Positions 7,820 through 17,406 of a stretch of DNA of 64,000 nt are shown in pieces. How positions within the stretch are numbered: the first letter of the stretch is position 1; the number at the start of each line of letters is the position of its first letter. Under the pieces are notes generated by a model. The model had not been told where the DNA came from, ran no database searches, and saw only the letters and a list, made by a program, of their open reading frames with translations. The position numbers and the translations under genes were made by a program. Source of the DNA: WHTX01 sp038255145 (GTDB lineage Bacteria; Actinomycetota; Acidimicrobiia; Acidimicrobiales; CAIXPF01); assembly GCA_038255145.1 (NCBI GenBank), contig JBBSLP010000011.1, forward strand, positions 31,380-95,379, read 5' to 3'.

Positions 7820-8491
7820 ATGGCCAAGCGCGGCACGCCCGACATCAGCGCCCCCCAGCCCGGCGCCGCTCCGACCCCCCCGGCAGCCAAGGTCAACTAC
7901 GACCACTGGGGCATCAGCCCGGGCATCGAGGCCATCCGCGAGAACGTGATCGTGACCAAGCTGGGCGACATCGTCGCCCCCCTGGTCAACTGGTCGCGCT
8001 CCCGCAGCCTGTGGCCGGCGCAGTTCGGCCTGGCCTGCTGCGCCATCGAGATGATGGCCGCCGGCGGCGCCCACTACGACCTGGCCCGCTTCGGCATGGA
8101 GGTCTTCCGGGGTTCCCCCCGCCAGGCCGACCTCATGATCGTGGCCGGCCGGGTCTCGCAGAAGATGGCCCCCGTGCTCCGCCAGGTCTACGACCAGATG
8201 ATGGAACCCAAGTGGGTGATATCGATGGGCGTGTGTGCCTCCAGCGGTGGCATGTTCAACAACTACGCCCTGGTCCAGGGCGTCGACGAGATCGTTCCCG
8301 TGGACGTCTACACCCCGGGTTGTCCTCCGGGCCCCGAGACGTTGCTGCACTCCATCGTGACGCTGCGGGCCATGATCCTCAGCGGCGAGGTCGTCGAGCG
8401 TCGCAGCCAGACGGGCCGTGGCGCTCAGATCCACATCGAGCAGCGCGACGGCCAGGGCTCCTCGCCCGTGGTCCTCGGATCCCGGCGATGA
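7820..8491 (+). CDS. nuoB: NADH-quinone oxidoreductase subunit B (first copy)
   Basis: A 223-residue subunit holding cluster N2, the last iron-sulfur centre before quinone. The four ligands are present: the tandem pair C73-C74 (GLACCAIEM), C139 (SMGVCASSGG) and C168 (TPGCPP). An N-terminal extension of about 25 residues is Pro/Ala-rich and the C-terminus extends beyond the family core. The ATG at 7820 lies one base after the nuoA stop, and its stop overlaps the nuoC start (ATGA). Confidence 0.96.
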   Translation: MAKRGTPDISAPQPGAAPTPPAAKVNYDHWGISPGIEAIRENVIVTKLGDIVAPLVNWSRSRSLWPAQFGLACCAIEMMAAGGAHYDLARFGMEVFRGSPRQADLMIVAGRVSQKMAPVLRQVYDQMMEPKWVISMGVCASSGGMFNNYALVQGVDEIVPVDVYTPGCPPGPETLLHSIVTLRAMILSGEVVERRSQTGRGAQIHIEQRDGQGSSPVVLGSRR

Positions 8492-9045
8492 GCGACCCCG
8501 GCACCACGGAGGACGCGGCGGGGTCAGCTGAGGTGGAACCCGCCGGGCCCGCCGAGCTCGAGGTCATCTCGACGCGCTACGGCGTTCCCGCCGAGCGGTT
8601 GCGGGGCCAACTGGTGCTGCACCCGTCGCGCGACGTCTACCTCGACCTCGTGACCAGGTTGAAGGCCGATGGCTACCTCATGTGCATCGACCTCACCGCG
8701 GCGGACTACCTGACGCACGAAGGTCGGCGCGAGCTGCCCGCGGGCATCGACGCCGAGCGCTACGAGGTCGTGGCCAACCTGATCAACCACCGCGAGCGGT
8801 CCCGGGTGCGGTTGCGGGTCCAGGTGCCGGCCGATGACCCCCGCTGCCCGTCGCTGTGGTCCCTCTACGTCGGGGTCGAGAACCCCGAGCGCGAGGTCTT
8901 CGACATGTTCGGGATCGTCTTCGACGAGCACCCGGACATGACCCGCATCCTGATGCCCGAATCGTGGCAGGGTCACCCGCTGCGCAAGGACCATGCCGTC
9001 GGCAGGATCCCCGTGCAGTTCAAGGGCGCTCCCTCGGCCCGCTGA
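8488..9045 (+). CDS. nuoC: NADH-quinone oxidoreductase subunit C (first copy)
   Basis: A 185-residue 30-kDa-type subunit of the peripheral arm, separate from NuoD as in actinobacteria. The core contains LYVGVENPEREVFDMFGIVF and the family-typical ending RILMPESWQGHPLRKDHAVG. It packs against NuoD and NuoB/NuoI and has no cofactor. The start overlaps the nuoB stop by four bases. Confidence 0.95.
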   Translation: MSDPGTTEDAAGSAEVEPAGPAELEVISTRYGVPAERLRGQLVLHPSRDVYLDLVTRLKADGYLMCIDLTAADYLTHEGRRELPAGIDAERYEVVANLINHRERSRVRLRVQVPADDPRCPSLWSLYVGVENPEREVFDMFGIVFDEHPDMTRILMPESWQGHPLRKDHAVGRIPVQFKGAPSAR

Positions 9046-9065
9046 CAGATCGTCGGGGTTCCGCA

Positions 9066-10355
9066 ATGGCCATCCTCCAGAGCAACGAAGGGCACGTCGA
9101 CTACGCGGCGCGCCTACGCAGCGGTCGCGCCGTCCTGCGCATGTCCGAGGTCGCCGCCGCCGAGACCGGTGGGCACCTCGTCGGCGAAGACGACGAGACG
9201 ATGCTCATCAACATGGGCCCCCAGCACCCCTCGACCCACGGGGTGCTCCGGCTCATGCTCGAGATGCGCGGCGAGCAGATCGTCCGCTCCAAGCCCATCA
9301 TCGGCTACCTGCACACGGGCATGGAGAAGACGGGTGAGAACCTCACCTACCTCCAGGGCCCGACCAACGTCACCCGCATGGACTACGCCGCGCCGCTCTT
9401 CAACGAGCTGGTGTTCTCCCTGGCCACCGAGAAGCTCCTCGGCGTCGAGGTGCCGGCGCGGGCGACGTGGATCCGCATGATGATGTGCGAGCTCAACCGC
9501 ATCGCCTCCCACCTGCTCTTCCAGGCCACCAACGGCATGGACATGGGCGCCGTGGGCATGATGCTCTACGGCTGGCGCGACCGCGAGGTGTGCCTGCGCA
9601 TCCTCGAGAAGATCACCGGCTTGCGCATGAACCACAACTACATCCGCCCCGGCGGTGTGGCTGCGGACCTGCCCGATGGCTGGCAGCACGACATCCTCTC
9701 CTTCCTCGATGCCCTGCCCGGCCACCTCGAGGAGTACGAGGTCCTGCTCACCGGACAGCCCATCTGGCGTGAGCGGCTCCAGGGCGTGGGTGTGATCACC
9801 GCCGAGGAGGCCATCGACCTCAGCGCCACCGGCCCCATCCTGCGCTCCACCGGCTACGACTGGGACCTGCGGCGGGACGAGCCCTACCTGGCCTACGACG
9901 AGGTCGACTTCGACGTCGTCGTGGGTACCTTCGGCGACTGCTTCGATCGCTACGCCATCCGCCTGGAGGAGATCCGCCAGTCCATGCGCATCGTGCGCCA
10001 GTGCGTCGAGCGCATGCCCAAGGGGGACTACCGGGTCCAGGACAAGAAGGTCACCCCCCCGCCCCGGGCCCGCATCGATGAGTCGATGGAGGCCCTGATC
10101 CACCACTTCAAGATCTTCACCGAGGGTTACAAGGTGCCCGAGGGCGAGGTCTACGTGGCGGTCGAGGGCCCCAGGGGGGAGACGGGCTGCTACATGGTGT
10201 CCGACGGCTCGTCCAAGCCCTACCGCATGCATATCCGGGCGCCAAGCTTCTACAACCTGCAGTGCCTGCCCCACATGATGGCGGACGGGCTCATCGCCGA
10301 CACCGTGGCCGTCATCTCCTCGGTCGACCCGATCATGGGCGACGTCGATCGATGA
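9066..10355 (+). CDS. nuoD: NADH-quinone oxidoreductase subunit D (first copy)
   Basis: A 429-residue 49-kDa-type subunit that forms the quinone headgroup pocket with NuoB. GPQHPSTHGVLR (51-62) carries H58, the equivalent of the headgroup-binding His, and R62, near the Arg that NDUFAF7 dimethylates in mitochondria. Y107 in TRMDYAAP is the conserved quinone-binding Tyr. An N-terminal extension of about 45 residues precedes the core. It ends with the family-typical GDVDR. The second copy at 26362 differs at the Tyr. Confidence 0.96.
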   Translation: MAILQSNEGHVDYAARLRSGRAVLRMSEVAAAETGGHLVGEDDETMLINMGPQHPSTHGVLRLMLEMRGEQIVRSKPIIGYLHTGMEKTGENLTYLQGPTNVTRMDYAAPLFNELVFSLATEKLLGVEVPARATWIRMMMCELNRIASHLLFQATNGMDMGAVGMMLYGWRDREVCLRILEKITGLRMNHNYIRPGGVAADLPDGWQHDILSFLDALPGHLEEYEVLLTGQPIWRERLQGVGVITAEEAIDLSATGPILRSTGYDWDLRRDEPYLAYDEVDFDVVVGTFGDCFDRYAIRLEEIRQSMRIVRQCVERMPKGDYRVQDKKVTPPPRARIDESMEALIHHFKIFTEGYKVPEGEVYVAVEGPRGETGCYMVSDGSSKPYRMHIRAPSFYNLQCLPHMMADGLIADTVAVISSVDPIMGDVDR

Positions 10356-10389
10356 GCAGTGGACAGATGAGCAGCCGATCGATGAGCAG
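10351..10389. repeat. Three GATGAGCAG units at 15-base period in the nuoD-nuoE gap
   Basis: GATGAGCAG occurs at 10351-10359, 10366-10374 and 10381-10389, exactly 15 bases apart, overlapping the nuoD stop. The intervening hexamers differ (TGGACA, CCGATC). The rest of the gap to nuoE (10425) holds only a weak ribosome site. The repeat may be slippage-derived; no function is evident. Confidence 0.6.
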
Positions 10390-10424
10390 CCTGCCCCCCG
10401 TCGCCGGCCGAGGAACGTTCTGAC

Positions 10425-11084
10425 ATGGCCCGATTCGCTCCCGACACCCTGGCCACGGCGCTGGAGATCATCTCCCGCTACCCCGTGCCCAAGTCGGCCG
10501 TGATCCCCCTGTGCCACCTGGCCCAGGAACAGGACGGCTGGCTGACCCCCGAGGCCATGACCCACATCGCCGAGCTGGTGGGCGTCGAGTCGGCCGAGGT
10601 CCTGGGCACGGCCAGCTTCTACGAGATGCTCAAGCTCGAGCCCGTGGGCCGGTACCTGGTCAACATCTGCACCCAGCTGCCGTGCATGTTGCTGGGCGCC
10701 GACGAACTGCTCGAGCACGCCGCCCACACCCTGGGCATCCACCCCGGCCAGACCACGGCCGACGGGGTGTTCACCCTCGAGGGTGCCGAGTGCCAGGCCG
10801 CGTGCACCGAGGCACCGTGCCTGCAGGTCAACTACCGGTACTTCCACCGGGTGACCCACGACGAGGTCGACCAGATCGTGGCCGACCTGCGGGCGACGGG
10901 GCGCACGACGGTGCCGACGAAGAGCGGGGACACCGGCGACATCCCGCCCCATGGCACCCTGGCCCGCATCCGGCAGCACATCCCCGCCGACACCCGGGCC
11001 GGCAACGCCCTACCGAACCGCAACATCGAGCCGGCCTGGCTCTCGCCCCCCGAGCCGGCCGCGAACACGACGGGAGGGAGCTGA
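10425..11084 (+). CDS. nuoE: NADH-quinone oxidoreductase subunit E
   Basis: A 219-residue thioredoxin-fold [2Fe-2S] subunit of the NADH dehydrogenase module. Ligands C82 and C87 (CTQLPC) and C123 and C127 (ECQAAC) are in place. The C-terminal 60 residues extend past the family core and are Pro/Ala/Thr-rich. Its stop overlaps the nuoF start (TGATG). There is no counterpart in the second nuo cluster. Confidence 0.95.
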   Translation: MARFAPDTLATALEIISRYPVPKSAVIPLCHLAQEQDGWLTPEAMTHIAELVGVESAEVLGTASFYEMLKLEPVGRYLVNICTQLPCMLLGADELLEHAAHTLGIHPGQTTADGVFTLEGAECQAACTEAPCLQVNYRYFHRVTHDEVDQIVADLRATGRTTVPTKSGDTGDIPPHGTLARIRQHIPADTRAGNALPNRNIEPAWLSPPEPAANTTGGS

Positions 11085-12478
11085 TGGCACCGCCCGTCGT
11101 CAAGCTGCTGAGCAGCCGTTGGGACGATCCCAACAGCCACACCCTGGACAGCTACCGCGATGCCGGTGGCTATGTGGCCCTGCGCAAGGCACTCACCTCG
11201 ACGCCCACCGAGCTCCACGACCTGGTCAAGAGGGCGACCCTGCTGGGTCGCGGTGGCGCGGGGTTCCCCGCCGGCATCAAGTGGGGCTTCACCCCGCCGG
11301 GCAAGTTCCCCCGCTACCTGGTGGTCAACGGTGACGAGTCCGAGGTGGGCACCTACAAGGACCGTCCCCTCATGGAGCGCGAGCCCCACCAGCTCATCGA
11401 GGGCTGCATCATCGCCTGCTACGCCGCGGGGCTGTCGCAGTGCTTCCTCTACGTGCGGGGCGAGATGGCCCTGGCCCAGGAGCGCATCGCCGGCGCCCTC
11501 AACGAGGCCTACGCCGCCGGCTTCATCGGCAAGGACATCCTGGGCTCGAACTTCAGCGTCGACATCTGCCTCCATTGGGGGGCGGGTGCCTACATCGTGG
11601 GCGAGGAGACCGCGCTCATCGAGTCCCTGGAGGGCAACCGGGGCATGCCCCGGCTCAAGCCGCCGTACTTCCCCGCCGCCATCGGCCTCTACGGACAGCC
11701 CACCATCGTCAACAACATCGAGACGCTGTCCAACCTGCCCTGGCTGATCAACAACGGGGTCGACGCCTACAAGCAGTACGGCTCGGAGACCTCGCCCGGC
11801 ACCCGGCTCTTCGCCATCTCCGGCCACGTGAACCGGCCGGGGATCTACGAGGTCCAGCAGGGCATCACCACCTTCCGGGACCTCATCTACGACGACGAGT
11901 TCTGCCAGGGCATCCGCGGCGGGCGCGAGCTGAAGATGTTCATCCCCGGCGGCGGATCGGCCCCGTGGTTCTTCCCCGAGCACGTCGACCTCCCCCTCGA
12001 GGCCCGTCCCGTGGGTGCGGCCGGCTCCATGCTCGGCTCGGGCGCCATCGTGATCATGGACGACACCGTGGACGCCGTGGCCGCCTGCCTGCGCATCGTG
12101 CGCTTCTTCGCCGGTGAGTCCTGCGGCAAGTGCACCCCGTGCCGTGAGGGCACGTCGTGGCTCGAGACCATCCTGCGCCGCATCCTCGACGGCCAGGGTC
12201 GGCCCGAGGACATCGACGCCCTGATGGACATCGGCGACAACATCAGCCCCGGGCCCTATCCGGCCGCCTCCTTCGAGGCCGAGGGCCTGGCGGCGGTGCC
12301 CTTCCCGCCGAAGCAGACCACCATCTGCCCCCTCGGCCCCTCCGCCGTCGCCCCCATCGTGTCCACGGTGCGTCGCTTCCGCCACGAGTTCGAGGCCAAG
12401 ATCACCCGCCGCCGCTCCATCCCCGTGACCTCGCTGTCGGTGGGCGGATCCCCCCTGGAGGCTGCCACCCATGCCTGA
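11084..12478 (+). CDS. nuoF: NADH-quinone oxidoreductase subunit F (NADH and FMN site)
   Basis: A 464-residue subunit that oxidises NADH. GRGGAGFPAGIKW and the NGDESEVGTYKDR stretch form the FMN and NADH sites. ESCGKCTPCREG (C347, C350, C353) plus C415 (TTICPLG) bind cluster N3. It is complete and unremarkable in length. The gene is coupled to nuoE upstream and overlaps nuoG by eight bases downstream. Confidence 0.96.
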   Translation: MAPPVVKLLSSRWDDPNSHTLDSYRDAGGYVALRKALTSTPTELHDLVKRATLLGRGGAGFPAGIKWGFTPPGKFPRYLVVNGDESEVGTYKDRPLMEREPHQLIEGCIIACYAAGLSQCFLYVRGEMALAQERIAGALNEAYAAGFIGKDILGSNFSVDICLHWGAGAYIVGEETALIESLEGNRGMPRLKPPYFPAAIGLYGQPTIVNNIETLSNLPWLINNGVDAYKQYGSETSPGTRLFAISGHVNRPGIYEVQQGITTFRDLIYDDEFCQGIRGGRELKMFIPGGGSAPWFFPEHVDLPLEARPVGAAGSMLGSGAIVIMDDTVDAVAACLRIVRFFAGESCGKCTPCREGTSWLETILRRILDGQGRPEDIDALMDIGDNISPGPYPAASFEAEGLAAVPFPPKQTTICPLGPSAVAPIVSTVRRFRHEFEAKITRRRSIPVTSLSVGGSPLEAATHA

Positions 12479-14918
12479 GGCCAGCCCCGACGCCGCCCCC
12501 GAGGCGCCGCCCGGCGTGCCCGTCACCATCGACGGCAAGGAACTGCTCGCCAAGCCCGGTGAGCTGCTCATCGCCGCCGCCGAACGCCACGGCGTCTACA
12601 TCCCCCGGTTCTGCTATCACCCCCGCATGGCCCCCGTGGGCATGTGCCGCATGTGCCTGGTCGAGGTCGACACCGGCCGCGGCCCCGCCCTGCAGCCCTC
12701 GTGCATGCTCACCGTGGCCGAGGGCATGAAGGTCGACACCCTGTCCGAGCGCACCAAGAAGGCGCAGGAAGGGATCCTCGAGTTCCTGCTCATCAACCAC
12801 CCCCTCGACTGCCCGGTCTGCGACAAGGGCGGCGAGTGCCCCCTGCAGGACCAGACGCTCGCCTACGGGCCCGGGGAGAGCCGTTTCGTCGAGGAGAAGC
12901 GGCACTACCGCAAGCCCATCCCCATCTCCGACCTCGTCTTGCTCGACCGTGAGCGCTGCATCCTGTGCGACCGCTGCACGCGCTTCGCCAAGGACGTCGC
13001 CGGCGACCCCCTCATCCACTTCATCGGCCGGGGGGCGTCGACGCAGGTCAACACCTTCCCCGACCTCCCCTTCAGCTCGTACTTCTCGGGAAACACCGTG
13101 GAGATCTGCCCGGTGGGGGCGTTGACGGCCAAGCCCTACCGCTTCCGGGCCCGCCCCTGGGACCTCGAAGAGGTCGAGTCCACCTGCCAGGGCTGCGCCG
13201 TGGGCTGTTCCATCACCGTGCAGTCGTCCCGCAACCGGGTGCTGCGGTACATGGGCGTGGACAACGACGCCACCAACTGGGGCTGGCTGTGCGACCGGGG
13301 CCGCTTCGGCTTCGAGGCCGTCAACAGCGAGGACCGCCTCGGTTCCCCCCTCGTCCGCCGGGGCGGCCAGCTCGAGCAGGGCCAGTGGTCCCAGGCCCTG
13401 GCCCAGGCCGCGGCCGCCATCAGCTCGGCCCTCGATGACGGCGGCCCCACCACCATCGGGGTCATCGGCGGAGCCCGGCTGACCAACGAGAGCCAGTACG
13501 CCTGGGCCCGTCTGCTCAAGGGCGTCATCGGCACGGACAACGTCGATGCCCAGCTCGGTGACGGCCTGCCCGCCGAGCTCGTGCTCGGTCTGCCCCGGGC
13601 CACCATCAACGACGCCTGCACCCCGGGTGGCACCATCATCGTCATGGGGCCCGACCCCAAGGAGCGGCTCGGCGCGCTCTACCTGCGCCTGCGCCACGCC
13701 ATCGTCAACGACCACGCCCGCCTCATCGAGGTCGGCCACTCACCCAGCGGCTTGTCCCACCTGGCCACGGCCACGCTCCTGGGTCAGCCCGGCGAGCTGG
13801 CCAGCCTGGCCGCCAGCCTGGTGGGCGACGGCGAGCACGCCGGCCTGATCGGCGACGGGCCCGTCACCGTCATCCTCGGTCGTCCCGCCCTGACCAGCGA
13901 CCCCCTCGACGTGGCCGCCGCCGCCACCACGCTGGCTGCCGCCCTGCCCGAGGCCCGCTTCCTGGGCGCCCTGAGCCGGGCCAACGTCTTCGGTGCCCTC
14001 GACATGGGCCTGGCCCCGGGCCTGCTGCCCGGCCGGGTCGACCTCGACGGCGGCCGCGACACCTTCACCAGCGCCTGGGGCGCGGTGCCTGCGGCCAAGG
14101 GCCTCGACACCGCCGGCGTCCTCGCCGCCGCCGCCGACGGGCGACTGTCGGTGCTGGTCCTGCTGGGGGCCGATCCCGTGGCCGACTTCCCCGACCGGGC
14201 CCTGGCCGAGGCCGCCCTGGCCGGAGCGGGCACGGTCATCGCCATCGACCAGTTCCTCACGCCGTCGTCCTCGGCCGCCCACATCGTCTTCCCCGCCGCG
14301 GGCATGGCCGAGGTGTCGGGCAGCACCACCAACATCGAGGGTCGGGTCCTCCCCGTCGCCCAGAAGGTGACGCCGCCGGGCACGGCCCGCTCCGACTGGA
14401 TGATCGCCGCCGAGCTGTCCCGTCGCCTCGGTCATGACCTGGGCCTCGAGACCCTCGAGGGCATCTGGGACGAGATCCGCACCGTGTCCGCCCCCCACGC
14501 CGCCATCGAGCGTCCCGGACGCGACGGCACCCTGGCCGTGGGCTCGTCGCTCACCGCGCCGACGACCACGGCGCCGACCGTGGCCCCGCCCGAGCCGGCC
14601 ACGCTGCGGCTGGTCGTGCGGCGCACCATGTACGACGCCGCCACCCTCACCGCCCACTCGCCGTCGTTGGCCGGGCTGACCCCCGAGGCCGTGGTGCGCC
14701 TCCATCCCGAGGACTTCGCCCGGCTGGGCGTGGCCGAGGGTGCCCCGGTGCGTCTGACGTCGGTGGCGACGGGGGCCGACGTGCAGTTGGCCGCCCGGGC
14801 CGACACCGGCGTGCCCAGGGGCGCGGCGGTGGCCGTGGCCAACCTCCCCGGCATCGAGCTCAACCGCCTGCTCGTCGCAGGCGCCCCCGTCACCGACATC
14901 AGGGTGGACAGGATCTGA
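12471..14918 (+). CDS. nuoG: NADH-quinone oxidoreductase subunit G
   Basis: An 815-residue iron-sulfur subunit. The order of clusters is: a [2Fe-2S] site (C48, C59, C62, C78), the His/Cys site N5 (H110, C114, C117, C123), N4 (C163, C166, C169, C213), then the extra N7-type motif (C239, C242, C246, C274), which many NuoG proteins lack. The remainder is a molybdopterin-oxidoreductase-like domain without a catalytic role in complex I. It links the NADH module to NuoI. The last base of its stop is the first base of the nuoH start. Confidence 0.95.
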   Translation: MPEASPDAAPEAPPGVPVTIDGKELLAKPGELLIAAAERHGVYIPRFCYHPRMAPVGMCRMCLVEVDTGRGPALQPSCMLTVAEGMKVDTLSERTKKAQEGILEFLLINHPLDCPVCDKGGECPLQDQTLAYGPGESRFVEEKRHYRKPIPISDLVLLDRERCILCDRCTRFAKDVAGDPLIHFIGRGASTQVNTFPDLPFSSYFSGNTVEICPVGALTAKPYRFRARPWDLEEVESTCQGCAVGCSITVQSSRNRVLRYMGVDNDATNWGWLCDRGRFGFEAVNSEDRLGSPLVRRGGQLEQGQWSQALAQAAAAISSALDDGGPTTIGVIGGARLTNESQYAWARLLKGVIGTDNVDAQLGDGLPAELVLGLPRATINDACTPGGTIIVMGPDPKERLGALYLRLRHAIVNDHARLIEVGHSPSGLSHLATATLLGQPGELASLAASLVGDGEHAGLIGDGPVTVILGRPALTSDPLDVAAAATTLAAALPEARFLGALSRANVFGALDMGLAPGLLPGRVDLDGGRDTFTSAWGAVPAAKGLDTAGVLAAAADGRLSVLVLLGADPVADFPDRALAEAALAGAGTVIAIDQFLTPSSSAAHIVFPAAGMAEVSGSTTNIEGRVLPVAQKVTPPGTARSDWMIAAELSRRLGHDLGLETLEGIWDEIRTVSAPHAAIERPGRDGTLAVGSSLTAPTTTAPTVAPPEPATLRLVVRRTMYDAATLTAHSPSLAGLTPEAVVRLHPEDFARLGVAEGAPVRLTSVATGADVQLAARADTGVPRGAAVAVANLPGIELNRLLVAGAPVTDIRVDRI

Positions 14919-16159
14919 TGGGCGATCCCCTCCTCGCAGGTCACGTCGACCTGGCGATCTTCCTCATCGTGGCGCTGAAGGCCCTGGTGGCCTTCGTGTT
15001 CCTCCTCATCGCCGTCATGCTGATGGTGTGGTTCGAGCGCAAGATCATCTCGGACATGCAGCACCGCATCGGTCCCAACCAGGCCGGACCGTGGGGCATC
15101 CTGCAGACCTTGGCCGACGGCACCAAGCTCTTCTTCAAGGAGGACCTGCTGCCCCAGCAGGCCGAGCGGCGGGTGTTCCGGCGGGCCCCCCTGCTCATGT
15201 TGGTGCCGGCCTACCTGATCTTCGCCCTGATCCCCATCGGGGGGAACTTCTCCGATGGGGACGGCACGGTCGAGCTCTTCGGCCATCGCACCTACCTGCA
15301 GCTGGCCGACCCCCCCGTGGGCATCCTGTTCTTCATCGCCATGTCGGCCATCGCCGTGTACGGCATCATGCTGGCCGGCTGGTCCTCGGGCTCGAAGTAC
15401 CCCCTGTTGGCCTCGGTGCGGGCCTCGGCCCAGATGGTCTCCTACGAGGCGGCCCTGGGCCTGTCCATCGCCGCAGTGATCCTGGTCAGCGGGGCCATCT
15501 CCACCCACGACATCGTGATGGTGCAGGCCGGGGACGGCTTCGGCGGCTTCGTGCCCAACTGGAACGTGTTCGTGGCCGGCTTCGTGCCCGCGGCCATCTT
15601 CCTCATCGCCGGGGCGGCCGAGGCCCACCGACCCCCCTTCGACCTCACCGAAGCCGAGCAGGAGCTGGTCGGCGGCTACAACACCGAGTACAGCTCGGTG
15701 CGGTTCGCCCTGTTCTACCTGGCCGAGTTCATGGGCACGATCACCATGTCGGCCATCATGGTGACCCTGTTCTTCGGGGGCCCGTCCGGCCCCATCCTCA
15801 CCGACACCCTCGGCTTCGTGTGGCCCATCCTGTGGTTCTTCCTGAAGCTCGTGGTCTTCCTCTTCATCTTCGTGTGGCTGCGGGGCACCCTGCCCCGCCT
15901 GCGCTACGACCAGCTGATGGACCTGGGGTGGAAGCGACTGATCCCGGCCTCGCTGGGCTGGTTCCTCTTCCTGGGCACGATCCGCGTGGCCAACAGCTCC
16001 GGGTGGAGCACGGGCAAGGTCATCGCCGCCTGGGTCATCGCCCTCGCGGTCCTGCTGGCGGCCTTCGGCCTGCTGGTCCTTTCCCTCCGTGCCGCGGCAC
16101 GGACCCGAACCGGTGACGGTGTCATCGGCGAGGACGAGTACGGGGAGTTGGCGATCTGA
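14918..16159 (+). CDS. nuoH: NADH-quinone oxidoreductase subunit H (first copy)
   Basis: A 413-residue eight-helix subunit that joins the peripheral and membrane arms. Family markers are ERKIISDMQHRIGPN (about residues 42-56) and the acidic quinone-cavity loop HRPPFDLTEAEQELVGGYNT. The canonical RxPFD Arg is kept here but not in the second copy. A C-terminal cytosolic tail of about 25 residues follows the last helix. Starts and stops are coupled on both sides (TGATG). Confidence 0.96.
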   Translation: MGDPLLAGHVDLAIFLIVALKALVAFVFLLIAVMLMVWFERKIISDMQHRIGPNQAGPWGILQTLADGTKLFFKEDLLPQQAERRVFRRAPLLMLVPAYLIFALIPIGGNFSDGDGTVELFGHRTYLQLADPPVGILFFIAMSAIAVYGIMLAGWSSGSKYPLLASVRASAQMVSYEAALGLSIAAVILVSGAISTHDIVMVQAGDGFGGFVPNWNVFVAGFVPAAIFLIAGAAEAHRPPFDLTEAEQELVGGYNTEYSSVRFALFYLAEFMGTITMSAIMVTLFFGGPSGPILTDTLGFVWPILWFFLKLVVFLFIFVWLRGTLPRLRYDQLMDLGWKRLIPASLGWFLFLGTIRVANSSGWSTGKVIAAWVIALAVLLAAFGLLVLSLRAAARTRTGDGVIGEDEYGELAI

Positions 16160-16839
16160 TGGGTCTGCTCGACGGCTTCGGCATCACCGGCAAGAAGTTC
16201 GCCAAGGGCTTCTTCGGTGGCGACATCGACACGGTCAGCTACCCCGCCCACAAGCGGGAGAAGGCGCTGCGGGCCCACGGCCGCCACGTCCTCAACCGCT
16301 ATGAGGACGGGATGGAGAAGTGCATCGGTTGCGAGCTCTGCGCCGGTGTCTGCCCGGCGCAGTGCATCTACGTGCGGGGTCAGGACAACCCCCCCGAGGA
16401 CCCCGTCTCCCCCGGCGAGCGCTTCGGGTTCGTCTACGAGATCAACTACCTGCGTTGCATCCACTGCGACCTGTGCGTCGAGGCCTGCCCCACCGAGGCC
16501 ATCACCGAGACCAAGCTGTTCGAGTTCAGCTTCACCAACCGCGAGGACGCCATCTACACCAAGGCCGAACTGCTGGTCGGTGACGACGGCAAGCCCCAGC
16601 ACCTGCCCTGGGAGGACTGGCGCGAGGGCGAGGACCTCGACACCTCGGCGTGGATGCGGGCCACGGCCCCATCCGGGGACGCCGACTACGAGGGTCGGGC
16701 CTCGTGGTCGGGCGAGCTCGGCTACGGCGTGCGCCCGCCCGAAGCGGGCCAGAGCGCCGATGTCGCCCCGACGCCGGCCGCGGTCGAGGGCGGGTCCGGC
16801 TCGACGAGCGGTTCCGGTCATGGGGGAGGTCACCACTGA
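16159..16839 (+). CDS. nuoI: NADH-quinone oxidoreductase subunit I (first copy)
   Basis: A 226-residue ferredoxin-like subunit carrying clusters N6a and N6b: C55, C58, C61, C65 and C100, C103, C106, C110. The core ends near residue 150; the rest is an acidic, Gly/Ser-rich tail finishing in HGGGHH. Such a His-ended tail is not part of the family. The product relays electrons from NuoG to NuoB. Its stop overlaps the nuoJ start. Confidence 0.95.
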   Translation: MGLLDGFGITGKKFAKGFFGGDIDTVSYPAHKREKALRAHGRHVLNRYEDGMEKCIGCELCAGVCPAQCIYVRGQDNPPEDPVSPGERFGFVYEINYLRCIHCDLCVEACPTEAITETKLFEFSFTNREDAIYTKAELLVGDDGKPQHLPWEDWREGEDLDTSAWMRATAPSGDADYEGRASWSGELGYGVRPPEAGQSADVAPTPAAVEGGSGSTSGSGHGGGHH

Positions 16840-17399
16840 TGGAGCTCGTGGTCTTCGTCCTCGCCGCCATCATCGTGTTGGGCGGCGCCCTCGGTGTCGT
16901 GCTGTCGGGCAACCCGGTGCACTCGGCCCTCAGCCTGGTGGGCACGCTGTTCGGCGTCGCCGTGCTCTTCGTGGCCCAGGACGCCCAGTTCCTGGCCGCG
17001 GTCCAGGTCATCGTGTACGCCGGCGCCATCGTCGTGCTCTTCCTCTTCGTCATCATGCTGCTCGGTGTCGACGAGGCCGAGAACCTGCGGGTCGATCCCA
17101 TCGGTGGTCAGCGCCCCGGCGCCATCGTGGCCGGGGCCGCCACCCTGGGCCTGCTGCTCGCCTTCCTGGTGGCCCGGGGCGGCTCCGTGACCGGTGAGCG
17201 GTCGGTGAGCGGGGCCCCTGACGGCACCACGGCCAACATCACCGAGGTGGCCCGGGTGCTGTTCACCGACTACGTGTTCGCCTTCGAGGCCACGGCCATC
17301 CTGCTCACCATCGCCGTGGTCGGGGCCGTCGTGTTGGCCCGTCGGCCCCGACGCGACCATGATCTGCCCGCTGCGAACACCGCCGAGTCGAGCAGCTGA
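16839..17399 (+). CDS. nuoJ: NADH-quinone oxidoreductase subunit J (first copy)
   Basis: A 186-residue five-helix membrane subunit. The third helix shows the family stretch AVQVIVYAGAIVVLFLFVIML, the region that flips between alpha and pi helix in known structures. The ATG at 16839 overlaps the nuoI stop (TGATG). It lies in the E channel next to NuoK. Confidence 0.94.
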   Translation: MELVVFVLAAIIVLGGALGVVLSGNPVHSALSLVGTLFGVAVLFVAQDAQFLAAVQVIVYAGAIVVLFLFVIMLLGVDEAENLRVDPIGGQRPGAIVAGAATLGLLLAFLVARGGSVTGERSVSGAPDGTTANITEVARVLFTDYVFAFEATAILLTIAVVGAVVLARRPRRDHDLPAANTAESSS

Positions 17400-17406
17400 G
17401 GCTCCG

